Assembly: GCA_035556655.1 (NCBI GenBank)
Contig: DATMFW010000020.1
Coordinates: 1 to 36,531, forward strand
Direction: 5' to 3'
From: JBDSKH01 sp035556655
GTDB lineage: Bacteria > Actinomycetota > Actinomycetes > Actinomycetales > Microbacteriaceae
Length of the DNA stretch: 36,531 nucleotides
Shown: one piece after another, positions 31,827 to 36,531 of the stretch
Numbering within the stretch: position 1 is the stretch's first letter
How the letters are laid out: every line of letters starts with the position of its first letter
Position numbers and translations under genes: made by a program
Notes under the pieces: model-generated
The model's database searches: none
Told to the model about the DNA's origin: nothing
What the model saw: only the letters and a program-made list of their open reading frames with translations

Positions 31827-32780
31827 TCAGGTTCTCCTTGGGTTGGTAAGGACTTCGGTGACGGGGTTCAGGGGCTCGTGGTCGGCGAGGACGGCGAGCA
31901 GATTGTCGACGGCCATGTCGGCCATCGCGGTGCGTGCGTGGGTCGTCGCGGACCCGATGTGGGGCGTGATGATCGTGCGCGGTGCCCGGAGGATCGGGTG
32001 GTCGGTGGAGATGGGCTCCGGGTCGGTGGTGTCGAGTCCGGCGCCGCCCACGGTTCCGGCGACGAGGGCACTCGCGAGGGCGTGCAGGTCGACGAGTCCG
32101 CCGCGGGCCGTGTTGATCAGGATCGCGTCGTCGTTCATCGTCTCGATCGCGGCCGCGTCGATGAGGTGCCGGGTCTCGTCGGTGAGGGGGCAGTGCAGGG
32201 TGATGAAGTCGCTCGTGGCGAGCAGATCGCGCAGCACCTCCGGGCCGTCGCCCCGGCGGTACGGCAGCACCTCCATGCCGAAGCCCTTGGCGCGTTCCGC
32301 CACCGCGCGGCCGATCCGGCCCATCCCCACGATGCCGATGCGGGCTCCGAAGATGGGCTTTCCCAGCAGCAGCAGCGGGTGCCAGCCCTGCCACTCGCCC
32401 CGGCGGACGTAGTCGTCGCCCTCCCCGATCCGCCGCGCGACGGCGGCGAGCAGCGCGAAGGCGTGGTCGGCCGTGGCGTCGGTGAGGATGTCGGGGGTGT
32501 TCGTGACGACGATGCCCCGTCGCTCGGCGGCGGCGACGTCGATGTTGTCGTAGCCGACGGCGTAGTTCGCGACGACGCGCAGGCGGGGGGATGCGTCCAT
32601 CAGGTCGGCGTCGACGCGATCGCTCAGCAGCGACAGCAGGGCGTCGGCGTCGGCGACGAGGTCGCGGAGCTCCTCCGAGGTGGGCGGCTCGGCGCCGTCC
32701 CAGGTGATGACGTCGTGCTCGCGCGACAGCCGTGCCACGGCGTCTCCGGGCAGCGCCCGCGTCACGATGCATCTCGCCAT
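31827..32780 (-). CDS. D-isomer-specific 2-hydroxyacid dehydrogenase
   Basis: 317 aa. Rossmann motif GIVGMGRIGRAVAER near 150 and catalytic residues in NTARGGLVD (Arg), DPEPIS (Glu) and TPHIGSAT (His) place it in the glyoxylate/hydroxypyruvate reductase and 2-ketogluconate reductase group. It interconverts 2-keto and D-2-hydroxy acids with NAD(P)H. ATG at 32780 has a GGAG box 11 bases upstream, a little far. The frame is open to 32903, but that part contains the promoter and palindromes. First gene of the seven-gene operon controlled by the IclR protein at 32985. Confidence 0.91.
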   Translation of the reverse strand: MARCIVTRALPGDAVARLSREHDVITWDGAEPPTSEELRDLVADADALLSLLSDRVDADLMDASPRLRVVANYAVGYDNIDVAAAERRGIVVTNTPDILTDATADHAFALLAAVARRIGEGDDYVRRGEWQGWHPLLLLGKPIFGARIGIVGMGRIGRAVAERAKGFGMEVLPYRRGDGPEVLRDLLATSDFITLHCPLTDETRHLIDAAAIETMNDDAILINTARGGLVDLHALASALVAGTVGGAGLDTTDPEPISTDHPILRAPRTIITPHIGSATTHARTAMADMAVDNLLAVLADHEPLNPVTEVLTNPRRT

Positions 32781-32802
32781 GGTGGGTATCGCTCCGTTGC
32801 TG

Positions 32803-32819
32803 ATTTCACGTAGTGAAAT
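32803..32819. promoter_or_regulatory. Perfect palindrome ATTTCAC-GTA-GTGAAAT, probable IclR operator
   Basis: Seven-base arms with a three-base centre, 17 bp, between the hydroxyacid dehydrogenase and IclR genes. It lies about 20 bases downstream of the -10 box of the minus-strand promoter and 23 bases before the dehydrogenase ATG. The size and form fit an IclR-family site. Confidence 0.68.
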
Positions 32820-32831
32820 ACGATTGTTCTT

Positions 32832-32843
32832 GGTGAACTCACC
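32832..32843. promoter_or_regulatory. Second palindrome GGTGA-AC-TCACC overlapping the -10 box
   Basis: Five-base arms around AC, sharing the TCAC/GTGA half-site with the palindrome at 32803-32819. It overlaps the -10 TACGGT on the minus strand by three bases, so a bound protein would cover the promoter. The 204-bp gap 32781-32984 holds these sites and both divergent promoters and nothing else. Confidence 0.5.
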
Positions 32844-32870
32844 GTATCGTGGACTCGGGACTTTCGTCAA
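32841..32870 (-). promoter_or_regulatory. Promoter of the hydroxyacid dehydrogenase/ABC/FAD operon
   Basis: On the minus strand -35 TTGACG (32870-32865) and -10 TACGGT (32846-32841) with an 18-base spacer. For the divergent IclR gene a -10-like TAATAT is at 32923-32928 but without a good -35. Confidence 0.6.
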
Positions 32871-32984
32871 CGCGACCGCGCCAGGCGGGAAATCGGCTTT
32901 CATCCAGCGAATGACAACTGCGTAATATGAAGCACGGCCCCGGCCATGACATACTCTCGATCACCGATCCACACCGGAGGGGCC

Positions 32985-33779
32985 ATGTCGTACGAGAACA
33001 GCAGCCTCGACAGGGCGCTCAACATCATCGAGGTCGTCCGACTGCACCCGGGCCTGCGCCTCAAAGACCTGAGCGAACTGGTGGGGGCGAATCAGACGAC
33101 CGTGCTGCGCACGGCTCGTGTGCTCGAGCGGCACGGGCTGATCCGCCGTGATCACCCCGGGCTGAGCTATCACCTGGGCACCCGGCTCGTGGAACTGGGC
33201 AACGCCGCGGCGAAAGGCCTCGACGCTGTCGCCAGCCTGCGCCCGATCGCCGAGCGGCTCTCGGCGCAGCACGGCGTCACGGCGCACATCGGACTGCTCT
33301 ACGACGGCATGGTCACGGTCGTCGACAAGGTCGACCCGCGCGAACTGCTCGTCCGGTACTCGTCGCTCGGAACCCGGATGCCCCTGCACGCGACCGCCGC
33401 CGGCAAGGCCGTGCTGGCGATGGTCGGCCCGGAACGGATGGGCGAGGTCGGCGTCCGGGAGCCCCTCCTGCCGTACGGGCCGAACTCGATCTCCGACCTC
33501 GGCGTACTCTCGGCGGACATCACCGCCGCGCGAGGTCGGGGCTACAGCATCGAGCGCGAGGAGTACCAGGCCGGGTTCTCCTGCGTCGGCACGGCGGTAT
33601 CGATCTCCGACGAGATCTACGCCATCAGCCTCAGCGGGCCGACGTCCACCGACGGCGTCCTGGAGGATCGCGGAACCAGCCTGCGCGAGGCCGCGAGCAG
33701 CTACGTGCGGGAGCACCAAGGGGTCGCGCGCGGCCTCCGCAGCGACGAGGCTGCGGGGCACACGCACCCGGTGGGCTGA
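32985..33779 (+). CDS. IclR-family transcriptional regulator
   Basis: 264 aa. N-terminal winged helix (SLDRALNIIEVVRLHPGLRL, KDLSELVGANQTTVLRTARVL) and IclR effector domain (MPLHATAAGKAVLAM, YSIEREEYQAGFSCVGTAV). ATG at 32985 follows GGAGGGG at close spacing. Divergent from the hydroxyacid dehydrogenase operon, with two palindromes between, so it very likely controls that operon and itself. It is not closely similar to the island's IclR at 14786. It ends 12 bases before the convergent flavoprotein gene's stop. Confidence 0.93.
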   Translation: MSYENSSLDRALNIIEVVRLHPGLRLKDLSELVGANQTTVLRTARVLERHGLIRRDHPGLSYHLGTRLVELGNAAAKGLDAVASLRPIAERLSAQHGVTAHIGLLYDGMVTVVDKVDPRELLVRYSSLGTRMPLHATAAGKAVLAMVGPERMGEVGVREPLLPYGPNSISDLGVLSADITAARGRGYSIEREEYQAGFSCVGTAVSISDEIYAISLSGPTSTDGVLEDRGTSLREAASSYVREHQGVARGLRSDEAAGHTHPVG

Positions 33780-33791
33780 TACCGCGTCGGC

Positions 33792-35285
33792 TCACGCCAC
33801 CCCGCGCACCTCCTGAAGCGTCGCGGCGTGCCGGCCGGCGAGGCGCCCGTACACCGCGCCCGCCGTCAGACCGCTGCCGCCCGGGTAGTTGCCCGAGAAC
33901 AGCCCGCCGACCATCTCACCGGCGGCGTAGAGGCCGGCGATGGGCTCGCCGGAATCCGACAGCACGCGCGCATCGTCGTCGACGCGGATGCCGCCGAAGG
34001 TGAACGTGATGCCGCAGGTCACCGCGTAGGCGTAGAACGGTGCGGTGTCGATCTCGCTCGCCCAGTTCGACTTCGGCGGGTCGACGTCGGCGCGGCGGCC
34101 GTCCTTGATCGCCGGATCGAACGGGCGCGGCTCGATCGAGGAGTTGAACACCTCGACCGTCTCGACGAACGCCTCCGCGGCGATGCCCGCCGCACGCGCC
34201 AGTTCCTCGACCGAGTCGGCGACGTACTCGGTGATGCCCTCGACGTCGTACTCCTCCTGCCGCAGCAGCGGGCGGGTCTTGGCATCGAACACCTGGAAGG
34301 CGCGACCCTCGGGCTGCGCCAGGATCTCGCCGCCGTACTTGGCGTAGGTGTAGTTGCGGAAGTCGGCGCCCTCGTCGAGGAACCGCTTGCCCTCGAGGTT
34401 CACCACGATCCCGAGCGGGTAGCTCTGGCGGGTGTGCTGGTTGGTCAGCTCACGGTCGCCGCCGAGCGGCGGACTCCCCACATCCCAGGCGACGCTGTGG
34501 CACGAGTTCCAGTCGCCGTGACGGACCGCCCCGGCGGCGAGCGCGATCGCCAGCACGTCGCCGGTGTTCAGCGGGTTGCCGCGCACGTACGCGCGCTCCC
34601 ATCCCTCACCGAGGTGCGTGCGCCGCAACTCGGCGTTCGCCTCGAAGCCGCCGGCCGCGAGCACGACGGCCGTCGCATCGATGGTCGAGGTGCGACCCTC
34701 GGCGTCGCGAACCCGCACGCCCGCCACCCGGTCGCCGGCCAGGACGAGGTCGACCAGCTCGGTGCCGTAGCGCACGTCGATGCCGGTGCGCGCAGCCGCC
34801 TCGGCGTGCTGACGCACCAGGCCCTTGCCGCCGTCGACGACGCCGAGCGCCAGGTTGCCGAAGAACACGTCCTTGCCCTCGGACCGGTACGCCTGGCGCT
34901 CGTACATCAGGCGCCAGCGGATGCCGGTCTCGGCCAGCCAGCCGACGATCGACGTGCTGCCCTCAGCGAGCACCTTCGCCATATGCGGATCGCCGCGGCC
35001 CTCGGTCACCCGTGCGATGTCGTCCTCGTACTGCTCCACCGTGTAGGCGTCGACGACGGTGTCGGGGATGCGTTCCCGCTCCCCGGGGTCGAGGTGCGGT
35101 GCGAGCGCGTCGTGGCCCTCGTGCGCGACCCGGAAGGCACCGGCGGTGTAGAACGAGTTGCCGCCGGCCTCGGCCTCGGGAGCCTTCTCGATGACGAGCA
35201 CTCGGGCGCCGCCCTCGCGCGCCGCGTGCGCCGCGCAGAAACCGGCGTTCCCGCCCCCCACCACGACGACGTCGTACCCGCTCAC
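33792..35285 (-). CDS. FAD-dependent dehydrogenase, TcuA/fumarate-reductase-like
   Basis: 497 aa. FAD-binding N-terminus YDVVVVGGGNAGFCAAHAAR, then EAGGNSFYTAGAFRVAHEG, which is the pattern of tricarballylate dehydrogenase TcuA and related fumarate-reductase-type flavoproteins. Later VVLAAGGFEANAELRRTHLG and a C-terminal GLYAAGEMVGGLFSGNYPGG STAD-like block (here GGSGLTAG) bind FAD. It should oxidise or reduce a C-C bond next to a carboxylate. GTG at 35285 overlaps the M24 gene stop as GTGA; the long open frame upstream is that gene's shadow. Substrate not assigned; no TcuB or TcuC partner is visible. Confidence 0.89.
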   Translation of the reverse strand: MSGYDVVVVGGGNAGFCAAHAAREGGARVLVIEKAPEAEAGGNSFYTAGAFRVAHEGHDALAPHLDPGERERIPDTVVDAYTVEQYEDDIARVTEGRGDPHMAKVLAEGSTSIVGWLAETGIRWRLMYERQAYRSEGKDVFFGNLALGVVDGGKGLVRQHAEAAARTGIDVRYGTELVDLVLAGDRVAGVRVRDAEGRTSTIDATAVVLAAGGFEANAELRRTHLGEGWERAYVRGNPLNTGDVLAIALAAGAVRHGDWNSCHSVAWDVGSPPLGGDRELTNQHTRQSYPLGIVVNLEGKRFLDEGADFRNYTYAKYGGEILAQPEGRAFQVFDAKTRPLLRQEEYDVEGITEYVADSVEELARAAGIAAEAFVETVEVFNSSIEPRPFDPAIKDGRRADVDPPKSNWASEIDTAPFYAYAVTCGITFTFGGIRVDDDARVLSDSGEPIAGLYAAGEMVGGLFSGNYPGGSGLTAGAVYGRLAGRHAATLQEVRGVA

Positions 35286-36463
35286 AGCAGCGCTCCGTCG
35301 TACTCGTAGGTGGTCAGTCTCTCGTGCCCCGTCGCGGTCACCGCGACGAGGTCCTCCAGGCGGATCCCCCCGCCGCCGGGCACGCCCTCGACGATCACGG
35401 TGGGGACGATCGCCAGCACCATCCCCTCCTCGAGAGTGAGCTCGGGCGTCGCCCGGCGCGGCGGCGAGATGAACGGGGGCTCCGCGTAGCCGACCCCGAT
35501 CCCGTGCGCGATGATCATGCGCTGCAGGCGGTCCTCGTAGCCGCTGCCGTCCAGCAGTTGCATAGCCACCTCCTGCAGGTCGGCGCCGGTGACGCCGGGG
35601 GCGACCGCTCCGATGAGGGCCTCGTGGAGCGTGTGCACGAAGCGGTAGATCTCGCGCTGCTGCTCGTTGGGCGTCCCGACGGCGATGGTGCGGGTGGCCT
35701 CGCTGAACAACCCGTCGAAGCAGGCGCCGATGTCCATGAACACGATGTCGCCCTCGGCGATGCGGGTCTCGCCGGCGTAGCGCTGCATCGGGGCGGTGTT
35801 GTCGCCGGTGCAGATGATGAGATTGCACTGCGGCACCTCGGCGCCGTGCCGGTAGAACACCTGCATGACGTCGGCGAGCACCTCGCACTCTTTGACCCCG
35901 GGCTTCGCGGCGGCGACGGCGACCGCCATCGCCTCGTCGACGATCTTCGAGGCCCGGCGCATCAGTTCGATCTCCTCCGGGAACTTCACCGACCGCACCC
36001 AGTTGAGGCAGACGTTGCCGTCGACGACCTCGCTGCCGGGCAGCGCCGCGGCCAGGTTGCCCAGGCTGGCCGGCGTTCCGATGTCGGTGGCGATGCGGCC
36101 GGAGGTGAAGCCCAGCTCCGCGAGCGCCTCCGCGATGGGGGCGAGGGCTTCGGCTCCGCGTCCCTCGATCATGGCCCCGGTGGGGAACTCGCGCACCATC
36201 TCCGGCGGCACCCAGGTCATCGTCTTCCGGCGATGCGGGGTGTCGTCCTGATGCACGAACACGATGACGTCCGACGAGGCGGCTGTCATCACGACGGCTT
36301 GCCGCACGACGAAGTTGGGAGCGTAGAGCGGGCGCAGGTCCGCGGCGTAGCGGCCGTTCGCGTACTCGAACAGCACCACGGCGTCGATGCCGTGCAGGCG
36401 CATCCCCTGTCGCAGGCGTTCCCGGCGTCGGTCGCGCAGGCTCTGATGGTCGACGGTCGTCAT
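35282..36463 (-). CDS. M24-fold (Xaa-Pro peptidase/creatinase) protein with altered metal site
   Basis: 393 aa with a creatinase-type N-terminal domain and a C-terminal pita-bread domain. By comparison with aminopeptidase P, the five metal positions read Asp244 (MDIGA), Glu255 in SEATRT where Asp is usual, His320 (AHGIGVG), Val353 in AIVPTV where Glu is usual, and Glu370 (RLEDL). Two of five ligands are therefore changed. The second active-site His after AHG is also absent (GYAEPP). A normal two-metal peptidase is unlikely; a metal-free creatinase-like hydrolase or other chemistry is possible. AAGGAA precedes the ATG, which overlaps the upstream gene stop as ATGA. Confidence 0.88.
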   Translation of the reverse strand: MTTVDHQSLRDRRRERLRQGMRLHGIDAVVLFEYANGRYAADLRPLYAPNFVVRQAVVMTAASSDVIVFVHQDDTPHRRKTMTWVPPEMVREFPTGAMIEGRGAEALAPIAEALAELGFTSGRIATDIGTPASLGNLAAALPGSEVVDGNVCLNWVRSVKFPEEIELMRRASKIVDEAMAVAVAAAKPGVKECEVLADVMQVFYRHGAEVPQCNLIICTGDNTAPMQRYAGETRIAEGDIVFMDIGACFDGLFSEATRTIAVGTPNEQQREIYRFVHTLHEALIGAVAPGVTGADLQEVAMQLLDGSGYEDRLQRMIIAHGIGVGYAEPPFISPPRRATPELTLEEGMVLAIVPTVIVEGVPGGGGIRLEDLVAVTATGHERLTTYEYDGALL

Positions 36464-36531
36464 TCGGCGGATTCCTTCTGGGTGGGTCGGGTCGGGCGAT
36501 AGGCCGCGCTGCTGAGCACGGCGGGGTTCGC
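36460..36531 (-). CDS. C-terminal end of an upstream gene (partial)
   Basis: The last 23 codons (ANPAVLSSAAYRPTRPTQKE, then SAE) of an open frame that enters from the right edge. Its TGA overlaps the M24 gene's ATG as ATGA, the same spacing used elsewhere in these operons. That is the only reason to call it coding. Too short to identify. Confidence 0.55.
   Translation of the reverse strand, partial: ANPAVLSSAAYRPTRPTQKESAE

Noticed and set aside
1..36531. CRISPR array, insertion sequence ends, or anti-phage defence genes
   Set aside because: I found no regularly spaced repeats, transposase motifs or recognisable defence domains on either strand.

Overview
The window reads as chromosome of a high-GC actinobacterium, most likely Microbacteriaceae (Microbacterium-like). 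The reasons are very GC-rich third codon positions, frequent GTG starts, long chains of genes joined by 4-base ATGA/GTGA overlaps, CUT1 sugar transporters without their own ATPase gene, and a probably leaderless radA. The genus is an inference.

Left flank (1-5500, all minus strand): a five-gene sugar operon ordered XylF-like binding lipoprotein, single-domain ABC ATPase, XylH-length permease, GH1 beta-glycosidase, LacI regulator (cut by the window edge). It starts at a clear -35/-10 promoter followed by an 18-bp near-palindrome that is a good LacI operator.

Centre (5625-21980): a probable genomic island. A tRNA-Ser(CGA) gene stands at the right end, and an 18/19 direct copy of its 3' end lies 16.3 kb away at the left end, next to the left-flank promoter. 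This is what integration at the 3' end of a tRNA gene leaves behind. The cargo looks like one catabolic programme. It has an IclR regulator, a CUT1 transporter, two enolase-superfamily dehydratases, an SMP-30 lactonase, two SDR dehydrogenases, an aldose-epimerase-like protein, an RraA-like protein, an FAH-family diketo-acid hydrolase, an FAD/Fe-S D-2-hydroxyacid dehydrogenase and an M81 (MlrC) metallopeptidase. Together they fit oxidation of a sugar to its lactone and acid, dehydration, a second oxidation to a 2,4-diketo-3-deoxy acid, hydrolysis to pyruvate plus a small hydroxyacid, and oxidation of that hydroxyacid. A 20-bp perfect inverted repeat at the start of the RraA operon, and related half-sites in two other promoter regions, suggest one IclR regulon.

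Right of the tRNA: a Gly/Gln/Pro-rich membrane-anchored protein of unknown role, a VIT1/CCC1-type transporter and the housekeeping gene radA. These look like core chromosome.

Right part (24882-33779): a seven-gene minus-strand operon. Its order is D-2-hydroxyacid dehydrogenase, CUT1 binding protein, two permeases, flavin reductase-like protein, a large FAD oxidoreductase with an extra C-terminal beta-rich region, and an aldo/keto reductase. It is divergent from a second IclR regulator, with two palindromes in the shared promoter region. At the right edge lies a further minus-strand operon with a TcuA-like flavoprotein, an M24-fold protein whose metal ligands are partly replaced, and the tail of an upstream gene.
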